A stretch of DNA of 64,000 nt from Ophioceras dolichostomum (lineage: Eukaryota; Ascomycota; Sordariomycetes; Magnaporthales; Ophioceraceae), in the NCBI GenBank assembly GCA_003049485.1, contig PYST01000117.1, positions 40,803-104,802 of the forward strand, given 5' to 3'. Of the stretch, positions 1-11,625 are shown piece after piece. The position numbers were made by a program, and so were the translations under genes. The notes under the pieces were generated by a model. That model was not told where the DNA came from, made no database searches, and saw nothing but the letters and a program-made list of their open reading frames with translations. Numbering within the stretch: the first letter of the stretch is position 1; each line of letters begins with the position of its first letter.

Positions 1-2204
1 TTTGTCACTTTACGTCACTTTACGTTTCGGAATGTGGTAACGAGGACACGCCCTGTATATGTATGCTACGCAAACGACTTTCCCCTGTCAGATATGTCCA
101 CTGTTCCTGTTTGGTTTCCTTTTTTGTTCTCTTTCTCTCTCTCTCTCTCTTTTGGTTCGGGTTCAGGGCGCGGGTCTGTGTGCCTTTAGGATCTTTCTTG
201 GGCGGGCCTTAATATCTGGAAACATTTTATCTAGGTAGTCATCTTTTCCTGTATTTGGCTTCATGGCGGATGGGATTTACACGTCTAGCACGCATAACGT
301 GCTATGGGATGTGTGGTGGTCTTCCGCGCCACGGCGTTGGACAGGATTCTTCTCTTTTCTCAACTACCTATTCAAGCCTCTTTCACATGCCAGATACCGC
401 CCATATTGCTACTGCCACTCTGCCCACTCTGTAGAAATGAACGAGGTGGTGGACGGTGGATCAGGCAAATATGATTACGACGCGGAAATACAAATCCGAT
501 GCATTTACTATCAGTTTCTCCAGTACTTCTCTGTGTTCTAGTGTTATCTCGCTCGTGTGGGCTCCCTGCTCCACGAACCGTTACTGCCAAGGCTTCCACC
601 GCTAGATTGGCCCCTCTGAAATCCATCAAGAAACAGTGATTTTGTAGTGTCGTTAATAAGGCGAGGAAGAGGGAGTAGAGATGCCGACTAGAGCTTTCCG
701 CTAGACTCGCATCTCTCTCAGTTGTACCGAGTTGTACCGTGTAATCCACAGGTCAGGTGCGTGCACAAAGCAACATATCGGCCAGTAGCACCCTCGCACC
801 TCACCCAAGCTAAGCTCGTAGCAGCAGCAGGAGGAGGACCGCGCATCGGGAAAGGGCGGGCAGGAGGAATATGGAGAAAAAGAAGAAGAAAGCAGTGCAG
901 AAGACGCACCAAAAAAACTGGAGTTCAGGCTCCATGAACCTGCATGCTGCAACTCTGCGTGTCCAACGAGTACCACGGCGCAAAAAGGGAAGCCCACAAC
1001 AACAACAACAGCAGCAGCAGCAACAGTGAAGCAGCAGCAAGCAGGAGTGGCAGCGTTTGTTCGACAGATGACACCAGCCAGTTCTTGCCCACCGAAGGAA
1101 GACCTGACAGAGCCCTGGCACTGCACCAATGTGCCTTGGTATGCTACCATCCATCAAAAGACTGGTACAGCAAAAGCACAAAGAACAATTGAGGGGGGTG
1201 GTAGACACAGGTACAGAGAGGCAGGTGGCACTGCAGCGCCAGGAGGAAGCAGTACAGCGCTTGGCTGCACCCGCAATCTCCTACTAGAAGACTGACTGGT
1301 CACATCAAGGCATGTACTGCCACAGTGGACGCCGGCTGGCGAGTTGCGCCTTTTCTTCTAGAAGGGCCTCCACTTCCTTCTAAAGTTCGAAAGACGGCCG
1401 CTAGAGCCTAGACGGGACTAGTCGATAGGAGCAATCCTGCGTGCAGTGGTGCGCTGTTGCGGTCGTCTGCCTCTTACCTTTTGCAAACATGCATCTTTAT
1501 CACAACCCCTCGTACGTCCATCGGCCGAGTTGTTGGAAGGGAAGTACATACGAGAAGAAAAAAAAGCCGCTGACTGCCGCAGACTGTAACCGACCAGATC
1601 TGGCGGGCTCGGCACTCCTCCCCTCCCACCCACATGAAAAAGACAAACCGCCGCCTGCCCACTTGCTTGCTTGTCCTTACCGCCATGTTCGTGATGATGG
1701 CACGCCAATAAGCTCACAAACAGTGCGGGGTCGGCTGGCTTGCTGGCAGACAAATCCCCCAGCGGCAGGGAGGAGTGGGGGGCAGCATCTTGCGATGGAC
1801 AGACGAGATAAGATATCTCGTCACCCTACGAACGATCAAGACAGGGCTACACAGTACGCCGGGCCGACTCACCGGCGTGCCAGGGTTCATGTCGGGATGT
1901 CGGGGAAGGTGGTGTACAAGGCATGGCGTATCACGTGAAGATAAGCGAGGAATCAAGAACCATCTCTCCCGCTTTGATCCTTATCGCTTATCGATGGGCC
2001 AAAATTTTCTGGACAACACAAGCGGGAGGACGCTCGAGATCATCAACGACGAGGTGGCAGCTGGGCAAACTAACGTGACGTATTCATCCACCAGGAAGGA
2101 AGAAGTACCAATTATTCAAAATCAAAAGCCGGCCAAGAGCTTTGCAGACGGCTGCATTGCGTCTCCTGACTTTCCGCACTCATAATCAATTACAATCCAC
2201 CACA
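1..2204. other. Gene-free spacer upstream of NOP16
   Basis: I find no ATG-initiated frame with recognisable protein features here. A short direct repeat (cactttacgt twice) opens the window at about 6-25. A CT-rich tract lies at about 130-150, and a CAA/CAG-rich run at about 993-1040 makes several unrelated frames look open. The last few hundred bases before 2205 should hold the NOP16 promoter and leader, but no specific factor site could be assigned. Confidence 0.5.
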
Positions 2205-3129
2205 ATGGGCCGCACTGTCAGGCAAAAGAGGAAAAACCGGTCCTCACGACCAAAGGTGAAGCAGCCGAACAAGATCAAGAAACAGCTAAATCCGCTCGGA
2301 AACGATATCATCGCACGGAACTGGTAAGGCGTCCATCCCCCGCTCTCTGGCCCTCCCTCTGCTCCTCGACCATTGGGAGGCTAGCTCAACGGGACGCGCT
2401 CCTCACGAACGTCCATAGCAGGACACCAAGCAAGCGCAACCTCGCTAACCTTTACCGTCCTTTTTCACCAACGTCTTCCCTCCCAGGGATAAAAACGAAA
2501 CCCTCACCCAGAACTACCGCCGCCTCGGCCTGCTCACGCGCCTGCAAGCCCCCACAGGCGGCTCCGAGCCTCTCCTCCTCGACGGCAGCAGCACTACATC
2601 CTCCACCTCCGCAGCAGCACCCCTCAAGATCGCAACCAAAGCTGCCGCGCCTGGCGCGCTGCGCGAAGTGCGCGTGGAGCGCGACGCCTCCGGCCGGATC
2701 GTGCGGGTGATCAACGACAGCAGGTCGAAGAACCCGCTCAACGACCCGCTGAACGAACTCGAGTCCGACTCTGATTCTGACGAGGACGGTGATGGGGAGT
2801 TCAAGGGCTTCGAGGATGGATGGGACGCCGTCGCTGACCCGACTATCCTCGATGAAGAAGAAGAAGAAGAAGACGAGGAGGTTCCTGTCAGTGGGCGGAG
2901 GAGAAAAGGTACAAAGGTGGTGGATGAGCTGGAGAGGCTGGCGCGCAGGCCCGTGGTGAAGGAGGTCAGGACGCAGAGCGCGCGGGAGGTGGAGTGGCTG
3001 GAGCGGCTGGTCGCGAGGCACGGGGATGACTACGGCGCGATGGCGAGGGATCAAAGGCTGAACCCCATGCAGCAGACTGAGAGAGATATCGCGAGGAGGG
3101 TTGGGAAGTTGAAGCAGTTGAAGCAGTAG
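2205..3129 (+). CDS. NOP16: Ribosome biogenesis protein Nop16
   Basis: The predicted 253-residue nucleolar protein belongs to the Nop16 family, which is needed for assembly of the 60S ribosomal subunit. Exons are 2205-2323 and 2487-3129. The intron splits the Trp codon in NPLGNDIIARNW/DKNETL. The start is the first ATG of the frame (context CACAATGGGC) and gives the typical basic N-terminus MGRTVRQKRKNRSS. The centre is acidic, with a D/E run around residues 170-190. The C-terminus carries the family signature: W-LERLVARHGDDYGAMARD, then LNPMQQTERDI-RR. Length and layout match fungal Nop16. A long inverted repeat begins about 30 bases after the stop and probably lies in the 3' UTR. Confidence 0.93.
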
Positions 3130-3159
3130 ACCGCCGGGACCGGGAATACGGTGATGCGA

Positions 3160-3451
3160 ATCATAAAAACATCAAGTCCACAGACACCGATGAACGCCTT
3201 TCCCCTTTTTGAGTTATCTCGCCTCCTGGTTAACCGCCGTACGGGCTCGCTCCTCTTAGCTTTCCGTGGCAGAGCTACTGAAGGTGTTTGTATTTCTTTC
3301 TCTGGTAGCAGCGATGAGAAACAAATACAAACACCTTCAGTAGCTCTGCCACGGAAAAGCTAAGAGGAGCGAGCCCGTACGGCGGTTAACCAGAAGGCAA
3401 AATAAAAGGGGAAAGGCGTTCATCGGCGCCTGTGGAGTTGATGGTTTCATA
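3160..3451. repeat. Long imperfect inverted repeat (fold-back)
   Basis: The left arm (about 3163-3300) and right arm (3318-3450) are reverse complements separated by a 17-base loop. The inner 75 bases pair almost perfectly, with one mismatch and one single-base bulge. The outer part, including CGATGAACGCCTTTCCCC, also pairs, interrupted by a small asymmetric bulge near 3211-3227. No clear target duplication is seen at the ends. It could be a MITE-like fold-back element or a hairpin arising by inverted duplication. It starts about 30 bases after the NOP16 stop, so it may be transcribed as a long RNA hairpin. Confidence 0.9.
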
Positions 3452-4257
3452 TCACATATTTACTAGGCTCTTCCTTTTCCTGAATCTGCATAGCACGCGA
3501 AAGCAGTGTTGCAAGGTTGATCATCGTTTCTCTCAACAATAAGAGTACAAAGAGATTCGAAGTGTGAAATTCCAAAGTAATCTGGTGGTATCTTTTTTGG
3601 TAGCAGAAATGTTATATCAAGACAAGACAATAGAACCATAACACCTTTCTCGTTAGAGGAAGAGGAAACAAGAAAAAAAAGTACAGCCGCTCAGTCGTTT
3701 TGTGCGTTAGCAGCGAGGATGATGATAATGAAACTCGGCCGTCACAAGACGCCCGGCCATGAGGAAAAATGAGATATTAGACAAAACTCCCCAGAAGGAA
3801 TCAACGAGGAAACATAGATTAGACGCCCGTATGTCCCATCCACCACCACTCGCGTGGTTCCCTCCCATCCTTTGTAGCCTCTCCAACTGCCAGTGCCGGT
3901 GCCCCGGAAAGATTTAAGTAGGCAATGTCGTCGTCGCCGCCCTCACCCCAGCCATAGGTTGCGTTGCAGCAACCAATCGCTTTCTTCCTCATGTCTTATG
4001 CTTCGTACTTTGTGTTGGAAACAGGCAGACCGGCCGGCGAGGGGCGGTCTGCCCAAAGTGCCTCTGCAGGCGAATTCGGTCGTCGTCTATACATCGATGA
4101 GAGGAGGGAAGAGCGGAGAGCAGAGAGTGAGAGAGGTGGAAATCGTCATGTGCGATAGAGCTACATGCATGCCATAGAGCTTGTCGACTGTCGACTGCAG
4201 ATGTCCTCTCCCCTTTCTGTTTCTCCGGCGTAACCCCTTTTCTTCTACCTTTCTTCT
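3452..4257. other. Spacer between convergent NOP16 and MARVEL gene
   Basis: This is the intergenic stretch between two genes that point at each other, so it should contain both 3' ends. Short frames around 3893-4177 lack protein-like composition and any recognised domain. No further gene or structured element was seen. Confidence 0.5.
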
Positions 4258-5446
4258 TTATCTAGCCCGGTCGTAGTTCGCAGCGGGGAACTGAACCGGC
4301 CTCCCGTCATCGTAGTCATCCTGAGCCGTCGGGGGCACGTAGACGCCCGCGCTCGACAATACGGCACCGCCTGTGCTTAGCCTATGCGGGTTAGGGCCAG
4401 AGATGTCGCTGCCCGCCGGCGGCGTGTAGCCGACGTGGTCGTCGAACGGGTTGTTGTCCTGCCGGCCCTGCTCGAAGGGGTTCTCCTGCTGCTGCTGCGG
4501 TCTCTGCTGCTGCTGCTGGCCGTACGCGTCGTCGTTGTACGGGCTCGACTGCCTGCCGCCGCCGTATGGGCTCTCCTGGCGGCCCTGTCCGTACGGGCTC
4601 CCCTGCCTGCCCTCACCGCCGTTGCCGCCGCCATAGCCTGACGTGCTGCCGTGCTGGCTGGAGGGTCCGCCGTACGAGCTGTAGCCGCCGTGGTCGTCGC
4701 GGGGGTCCATGGGGTCATGCTCGTTGTCCCCGTGGATCGGCGCGTAGGCGTCGTCGCCGTGGCCGTGGGGCGTCATGGAGAACGCGGCCTTGTCCGGGTC
4801 GATGTTCTGGTTCTTGGCCTGTATGCGGTCGTAGCCGGGAAGCCGGCCGTTGAACTGGTAGTACTTGAGGCTGTATATGCTCAGGAAGGTCGTGATGCCG
4901 AAGAAGAGGCAGACGAAGAACGCCATGCCCACGATGGCCTTGCTAGTGCTGCAGCCCGTGCCGCAGAGGTTCGCCGTGTTGTAGGCCGCCTGCGTGGAGA
5001 AGGCCGAGAGCCACAGGATCGTATACACCGCGTCGACCGTCACCATCACGTGGGGCTCGGCGAGGTGTCTTGTCCGGGGGAAGCGGGGTGCCATGGCGAG
5101 GTATATCCATGCTGGGACGGACAGGAAGCACTGTTTTGATTCGAGGGGGAAAGGGGTTGAGTGTTAGTAGACGCGTCATAGGCCAATGGAGAAAAGAGAA
5201 GGTCGCCTTTGCTCTTCTGCCTTTGCTTCCTCCCCTCGAACCTTTCTGAGAATAGCTCTGGGACGGGGAGACAGCACATACCACTGCGAAAGTCCAGCCG
5301 ACATGGCCATTGATAACGGCTCCATCAGCACGAAAGACGACAATCTCGAGAACCCATACGATGAAGCCGAACAGGATCTGGCCAAGATGGATTCCCAACT
5401 TGATATTCGGCACCTTCTCCCCGTCGAACTCGAAGTCTTCCCACAT
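4258..5446 (-). CDS. MARVEL-type four-pass membrane protein
   Basis: The predicted protein has 345 residues, with exons (minus strand) 5446-5282 and 5130-4258. The GTATGT donor and CAG acceptor join in phase 0 (WTFAV/CFLSV). The first true ATG starts MWEDFEFDGEKVPNIKLGIH; upstream codons in that frame have only GTG. Four hydrophobic segments fit a MARVEL fold: about residues 20-38, 51-68, 80-97 and 110-133. MARVEL proteins act in membrane apposition and in plasma-membrane or eisosome domains; assignment here rests on topology. The long cytosolic tail is Gly/Gln/Ser-Pro-Tyr rich, with a polyQ stretch and an NPFDD motif at about 282, which resembles the NPFxD endocytosis signal. The ligand or function is not known. 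Confidence 0.8.
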
Positions 5447-7085
5447 CTTGGACGGCGGCGCGCTCTTCGAGGTCGCGATCAGGAGGCGAAACGTGCACAC
5501 GGACTTCGATCGGTGGTGGATTTGGCCGATGGCGAATAAGGTTTCGGGAGTTCAGTGGTCGATCGATCGATAGTGAAGAGCGCGACTCTACTGGTGATGG
5601 GCGACGGGTGAAGTTTATGCAGGGTTAGTTTGTCGTCGTCGTCGTTTTGGGCGGCGAGCTTAGCTGTCTGTCTGGGTCAAGAGGATTTGCGGATCTAGAA
5701 TCTTGTGAGGGGGGAGAGCTTTTGTAACAGTCGACCCAATGCTTGAAGTGACTAAACTAATAGGCACACAAGCCCAAGATGCCTCAATGGTGATAAATGG
5801 CTAGAGGAGAGAAAGAAGTGATTTACAACTGCGGGAATGGTTCAAGAACACAGGAAAAGAAATTGAAACTGGATAGAAGAGAGTGAGAATGTGAGAGCAA
5901 AAAAAGGCCAAGTCAGAATTATGAGGGTGAGGTCATCATTAGAGTGGGTTCAGGACAGAGTCAGGAAGAAGGACGCGTGTGTGAGCAAGCGCTGGGGGTT
6001 CCGGCTTCTTCCCTTTTTCTTTTTTGCACAGCCAGGCAGATGATTCTGAGGGCCTCCCGAACGGACGGATATGAAAGCCTTTCGAAAACACAAAGGGCGC
6101 CCCGATCTGGGGGGTTCTGGTCATACTACTGACGATTACCAGCTGGGAAGGAGTCGCCGTATAGGGCAAAGCCACCTGAATTTGGCATCTGCGCCACGCG
6201 ACTCCCTGCTCTCAGCCGCTGCGATGACACGGCCCTGGTTGGCTGGACAGCCCCGTCGGTTTGTCAATATTCCATTGCCACAGCTGAGAGATCCAATTAA
6301 TCGCACGTTCCATTGAGCTTAGCGGGGGTTCTTTTCCCCAGGTCTGGAATAGCGTCGAGTTTATCTCAGGCGTTTGTCTGTCTTCCCTGTAGTCTCAAAG
6401 TGTCTCTTTCCCACAAGTCGTGCGTACAGATTCTCTTTGCGATCATACATATAATCTCGAGTCCGTCCCGTTTTGCTTTCAAGGGGGTTTCGTTCATCCG
6501 TTGTTCAGATTTCTGACATGCATGCATTGGCTTCTGCCTCTAGGCGCTCTCAGAAAAGGCCAGCTCTGACAGCGACGATTGGTCCAAGCCTGAAACCAGG
6601 CGGCGTGATGGCGGCTCTCGTCGGTCTCGCACAGTCTCCCACAATTCGACATGCTCTCCTCCAGTACAAAGATGGCAAGCTCATAGGCAGGTGGTACGGA
6701 GCAGCCCGTAAGCTGACTTCATGCAGACCGTTCGGCTGATCGGCATAGGTTCATTCCGCGGCAAAGAAAGCCCGGGCTGCTAGGTTGCGTGCACTAAGTC
6801 CTCAAAGCTGGAACCCGGTCAGGCTACCGCCCTCGCCGCCTCATCTGATTTTCTCAGTCGATATCAAGCCAAGCTTGGCCATTGAATTTGACTCGTCTCC
6901 CAATCTCAGAGAAGGCGATGGCGACCCTGAAAACCATGACGTTGCTGGTGTGCAAACATATTCCCATCTCGTCTACATGGAAAAAAACCATCCTTGATTA
7001 CTTGGGCTACAGATTTGGTGTATATCGGTTTCATACACATAGCAGCTTTGCCCTTTGCGAGCTGCGATGCTGAGGCTACCATCAA
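5447..7085. other. Spacer; no supported gene
   Basis: This spacer contains the promoter of the MARVEL gene and the 3' side of the MFS transporter gene. Several open frames of 60-90 codons occur (for example around 6473-6739), but they overlap in conflicting frames and show no domain or convincing splice structure. Confidence 0.5.
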
Positions 7086-8819
7086 TTATTTGCGCGCAAG
7101 ATTCGAGTGCAAAGTGTGCTGCTTCAGCAAACAGACGCAACCAAAGGCCAGGACCGCTAGGGTCAAGCCAGTCGCCCAGACGCCCCGGAACGCCTCCATG
7201 AAGGACTTAAGGACCCCCGGGCCCCAGCCATCGGGCAGGTGCTTCAGCTCGTCCAGAGTGTCTCGGATCCGGGAAATCTCGTCGGCGGCGCCGGGCAGCG
7301 AGCCGAACCGGTCCCACAACCGTTCCCGGAGGACGTTTTGATAGACGGCCGACGCCACGGTCACCCCGAGCGTCGAGCCGATCGAGCGGAAGGCGTAGGT
7401 CGCCGACGTGATGACCGCCTGGTGCGAGTGGTCGACCGACGCGATGCAGGCTAGCAACGTGACCGTCAACATGGCCCCGTATCCCGCCCCGATGACAAAG
7501 AGGGCGCCCATGGGAGTCCAACTCCATGATTTCTCGTCGAGCGTGAAAATGATGCACAGGCCCACCACGTAGACCAACACGGAGGCAACCCCTAGCCTGA
7601 CGTAACGCCCCGTGCGCTTCATGATGATTCCGCTGCCCACGGAGGATATGGCCAACCCGACAGATGCTCCCACCAGTCTGAGACCAGCGTCTGCCGCGGT
7701 GTTGCCCAGCACCTGCATGTAGAGCGGGACGTAGATGTAGATCATATACAGCGACATGGTGCAGAGCAGATTCACAATGCAAGCCGCGGCGACAGTCCGC
7801 TCCAGCAGCAGTCGCACGGGGATGACGGGCTGCGGGGTCCGGCTCTCCCAGAAAATAAAACCGGCGAGCGCGACGACGGACAGCGGGATCGTCGTCAGCA
7901 CCAACGGGTGCGACCAGGGCACGAGGTTCCCGCCGGCGTTGAGGCCGAGCAGCAGCAGTATCAGGAACGACAGCGTGAGGAAGACGCCGGCGAAGTCGAT
8001 GCGCGAGACGAGCGACTTGTTGGAGATCTTGGGCGGCACTCGGACCAGGGTGCCGACCATGACAGCCGAGACCAGCGCGACGGGTACCTGCGCTAGGAAG
8101 GCGAGCCGCCAGCCCATGGTCGTCCTGTCGTTGATCAGCCCTCCGACGACGCCGCCGAGCAGGGAGCCGGACCCGTACGCGATGTTGCCCAACCCCTGCA
8201 CGATCCCCCTCTTGCGAAGCGGCACGAGGTCCGAGGCGAGGAACGTCGCGATAGACATGAGCCCGCCTCCGCCGATGCCCGCGACGACGCGGCCGAGGAT
8301 CATGACGCTGCCCGTCTGCGCGAGGCCGCAGATGAGGTTGCCCGCGGCGAAGAAGACGTTGCTGAACACCAGACCGGGGCCCCGGCCGAAGATGTCGGTC
8401 AGCCGGCCGGAGATGGGCTGGCACGCCGCGTTGGCGATGAGGTAGGCCGTCGCCAGCCACGAGAGCAGGCTGAGCGAGTTGAACTCGCTCGAGATCGGCC
8501 CGGAGAGCGTGGCGAAGATGGTGCTGTCGATGGAGCCGAGGAAGACGCCGACGTAGGCGGGGCCCAGCATGAACACGAGCCTGACGAACGAGTACTCTTC
8601 CGCCAGGACCGTCTGCTCTTCTTCTTCTTCCTCAACTTCGCCCTCGTCGCATGAGCTCGCCTCGCATGAGCTCTCCGGCTGATCCGGCTCACAACCAACG
8701 GCCGGCGACGAGACGGGCCCGGCTAGGAGCGGGGTTGTCTCATCGGTGGCGCTGGCTTTTGTCACCCGGGGCCTTGCGGCTTCCTCATCGCCGGCACCAG
8801 CCCGGCCGCGTAACGTCAT
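7086..8819 (-). CDS. MFS transporter, DHA2 type, vacuolar basic amino-acid transporter-like
   Basis: This single-exon protein has 577 residues and begins at an ATG (8819). It is a drug:H+ antiporter-2 type MFS carrier with about 14 predicted membrane segments. After a hydrophilic acidic N-terminus comes GSIDSTIFATLSGPI (the TM1 region). The MFS loop motif GRLTDIFGRGP follows, then GRVVAGIGGGGLMS (motif B region) and GSLLGGVVGGLI (motif C region). Overall it resembles fungal Vba/Fnx1 carriers, which move basic amino acids into the vacuole with proton exchange. The N-terminal DETTPLLAG contains an acidic dileucine signal (ExxxLL type), consistent with vacuolar sorting. Substrate assignment is inference; a toxin or drug exporter of the same family is the alternative. 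Confidence 0.88.
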   Translation of the reverse strand: MTLRGRAGAGDEEAARPRVTKASATDETTPLLAGPVSSPAVGCEPDQPESSCEASSCDEGEVEEEEEEQTVLAEEYSFVRLVFMLGPAYVGVFLGSIDSTIFATLSGPISSEFNSLSLLSWLATAYLIANAACQPISGRLTDIFGRGPGLVFSNVFFAAGNLICGLAQTGSVMILGRVVAGIGGGGLMSIATFLASDLVPLRKRGIVQGLGNIAYGSGSLLGGVVGGLINDRTTMGWRLAFLAQVPVALVSAVMVGTLVRVPPKISNKSLVSRIDFAGVFLTLSFLILLLLGLNAGGNLVPWSHPLVLTTIPLSVVALAGFIFWESRTPQPVIPVRLLLERTVAAACIVNLLCTMSLYMIYIYVPLYMQVLGNTAADAGLRLVGASVGLAISSVGSGIIMKRTGRYVRLGVASVLVYVVGLCIIFTLDEKSWSWTPMGALFVIGAGYGAMLTVTLLACIASVDHSHQAVITSATYAFRSIGSTLGVTVASAVYQNVLRERLWDRFGSLPGAADEISRIRDTLDELKHLPDGWGPGVLKSFMEAFRGVWATGLTLAVLAFGCVCLLKQHTLHSNLARK

Positions 8820-10236
8820 CTTCGACGGTAAATCTGTGTAGATTTATTTGGCTCCGGGATTCTGAGGGCTTTTTTCGGCCTTGTTTTCCCGTTGGCTCGG
8901 GAATGGGGTGGTAAAAGAACACAGCAATTCCTCCAACAAATTACGGCAATCTTTTCCAGAAATAGAGGCAGAAACAAAATATGCACAATGAGGAAACCCT
9001 ATGAGTTTAAATAATGAAAGAGAAGAAAGAGAAATTCAGATGGCCGAACACCGTTCTCATACTTTTGGTCAAAGGATGACAGCCCGGACTGGAGGAATGC
9101 AGACACATTTGACGGGAGTTTGTATGATTAATTTTGTTTACGTTGGCCTCCTCTGGGTTGCTGCTGCTTATCACCCAATACCCCTCTCTGTCTGGACCTC
9201 GAAGCCCTGACCCGAGTCAGTGCCGAGCGCCGAAACCGTTAGCGACATCGGCGGGCAGAGATAGCACGCCCAATTACGCCCGGTTGCACCCAGTTTCAGG
9301 GGGGCTGGGGTCTGCTCCTCCACTAAAAAAAAATTTGACGTCAGTTCGGTAAGCCCACAGAATTCAGCCTTGAATCCACTTCAGCTGGACACCTTCAACA
9401 AGCTTAATCCTGAAGAACCAACCCTTGGAACTTTTGTTATTGATGATTTCTTCAGAAAGGGAGGCAAATTCTCATCATTTTTAATATTCTTGCGTGCGCA
9501 TGCACGACGCGGCGCTTGCATGCATTGCCAATCTCGGTAAGGCAGCAGCAGGGCGAGGGCGAGGCGAGGGAGGGAGGGAGAGCGGTGAGTTCCGCGAGAG
9601 CGAAGCTGCCGGCGAGCGGGACCAGGAAATGCATGCATGACCATGAATTTTTCCCACCAGCCCTCCGCGAACAAAAATCACAAAACTGCACAAGAGAGTA
9701 GTCACTTTTTTACCTTACCCACATACCGCCAGCCTTCCCGGCAACATGTCGTTCAGTACGAAAGACCCCTGCTAGTGGCTTACAGGCCGATGCAACAGGG
9801 GTGTTTGTGGTATGCGTTGCGTTTGCCCCTGTTCAAAAAATTTTCGTTGGCTGGCGAGAGCCGCGTATCCGGCTTGGTTGTTTGCTTGATATTAGGATCG
9901 GAGCGAGTAATTCTCGGACAGAAGGTTTTTGCAGCACGTGTTTCTTTTTGTGTGGCCTTTGCTTTTGGGTTTTGTGAATGCTATGGGAATGAGAAGTAGA
10001 GTATCTGGGGAGCGTGTGTAACAGCCAAGAGAGGATGAAAGAGGGATAGGAAGAAGAAGATACGGGACAAGAGAGAGAAAGTACCATCGGGGCGGAACCC
10101 CATGGAGCCTTGTGCATAGGCTCTGCTCACGTGGACGAAGAGCCGCCCGCACGTGTCACCCTGGTCAGGGGGTAGAATGAACAACGACAAAGCAGCAACA
10201 TAACATGAACGATGACGACGGATGAAAAGAGAAGCT
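8820..10236. other. Spacer; no supported gene
   Basis: This stretch carries the promoter of the DHA2 gene and the 3' flank of the DUF6594 gene. It has several GCATGCA repeats around 9500-9640 and a GAGGGAGG run near 9567. No frame with recognisable protein features was found. Confidence 0.5.
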
Positions 10237-11625
10237 TCAGCGCGCAGCGTCGATCTGGAGCATGTTGCCTAGGAAGGTTACGAGAACGGCCATGTACGCC
10301 GAGATGCCAACCAGGACGGCGTGGAAGCTCACGCCGGGCACGAAGTAGAGGATGGCCATGAGGACGAACAAGAAGGCGAAGACGAGCCCGAACGACGCCG
10401 GCCGGTTCAGGTTCCCAAGATACAAGATGGCGATGGGCACGAGCAGGGCCGTCCCGATCACGAAAACGACGACGATCTTGATGACGCGCCCCACCATTTC
10501 GGCGTCGACCTCGCCATTATGGTCTTCGAAGGGCTTCTATTTGTATAAGGGCGGTGATTCGTGTATGGTTTCGGTGTTTAGTTGTTGTTAGCCTTTGTCG
10601 CTCTTTTCGTGATACTCCTTTTGCTCTCTATATTTTTCCTCTTCTTTACAAAAAGAATACCGTAGGGAGACTTCACCTTGATCCACTTGTGCTCCAGCAA
10701 AGCAGTGATGTCGACGAGGCCCAGGGAGCCGATATCATCTGGGACAGCCATGAGCTTGCACTCCTCCTCGGTCATTCCCATCCTCCGCATGGCGGCATAG
10801 TGGCGACGGTGGGCCTTCATGGGCGTCTGCGGGAGTGCTTCCAGGGTTTGGTGGGCGGCGAAGGTCTTGCCTGTAATTACATGTTGCAGTGTTTGGATAG
10901 GGAGTGCTGCCCGTCAGCCTTCGTTCCGGTAAAGTGATCATCGCTAGGATGGAGAACAATGGATCGAAAGAGAGAGAGAGAGAGCGCCTACTTACCGTAC
11001 TCGATGAGTTGCGGAGCTAGTCTCTGAAGCAGCTCCTCAATCTGGGTGCGCGTGCGGTCTCTCTCCTGAATGGCGTTGGACTCGTTGGCGAGCGACTCGG
11101 CTGTGTCTAGGGCGTGAAGCTCTTCGTACAGTCCCTGAAGGTTCCTCTGCATGACGAGGAGCATGCGGTTGTATAGACGGGCGAATCGTCGATACATCCT
11201 CCCGTCGGGGTAGCAGGTTTGGCGCGCAGCAAGCCGGGCCATCCCACGGGGCAGTTTTTCCCACTCGTCCGCTGGCGGGAGTCAGTGAGGTCTGCGAGGT
11301 AGGGAGCTAGGGACGGAGAAGGAGGGGGCAGGTGCCCTTACGATCGGTGTGCCACTCGAAGTTATATTGCAGCTCTTCTGCACCGGTGGGTTGTGCGGCT
11401 GGTTGCCATTTCGTGAGCCCAAACACGATTGATCGAGTGCCTGATTCGCAAACAAGTTGCAAGATAAGGATTCTACTTACCTTCAATGTCTGCCAGCGTT
11501 GCGTCTGTGGCGGGCGACAGAAGAGCCGGGCTGGCACAAGGCTGCGATTTGAGAGGCGACTCGGCCCGGCGAGACGGTCCCGGTGCCGGCTCTGGGTCTT
11601 TCTGGCTCTGGACGGGAGTTGACAT
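10237..11625 (-). CDS. DUF6594-family membrane protein
   Basis: The predicted protein has about 316 residues. Minus-strand exons are 11625-11481, 11377-11342, 11271-10996, 10870-10677 and 10536-10237. Phases agree throughout, but the 36-base exon 2 and the last intron's donor (GTGAAG at 10676) are the least certain. The N-terminus is Pro/Ser rich. The middle has DEWEKLPRGMARLAA and a helical stretch around YRRFARLYNRMLLVMQRNL, typical of DUF6594 (a PxxxxFRRF-like head followed by a coiled coil). The C-terminus ends in about three membrane segments and GISAYMAVLVTFLGN, matching the family's AYxAVLVVF ending. DUF6594 is a large, fungus-restricted, uncharacterised family, and no biochemical role can be given. 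Confidence 0.78.

Noticed and set aside
372..1208. Several overlapping open frames near the window start
   Set aside because: They begin at GTG or other non-ATG codons, conflict on both strands and owe their openness to CAA/CAG repeats.
7207..8460. 417-codon minus-strand frame inside the DHA2 gene
   Set aside because: It is the shifted-frame shadow of the 577-residue transporter; its Arg/Ala/His-rich composition shows no domain.
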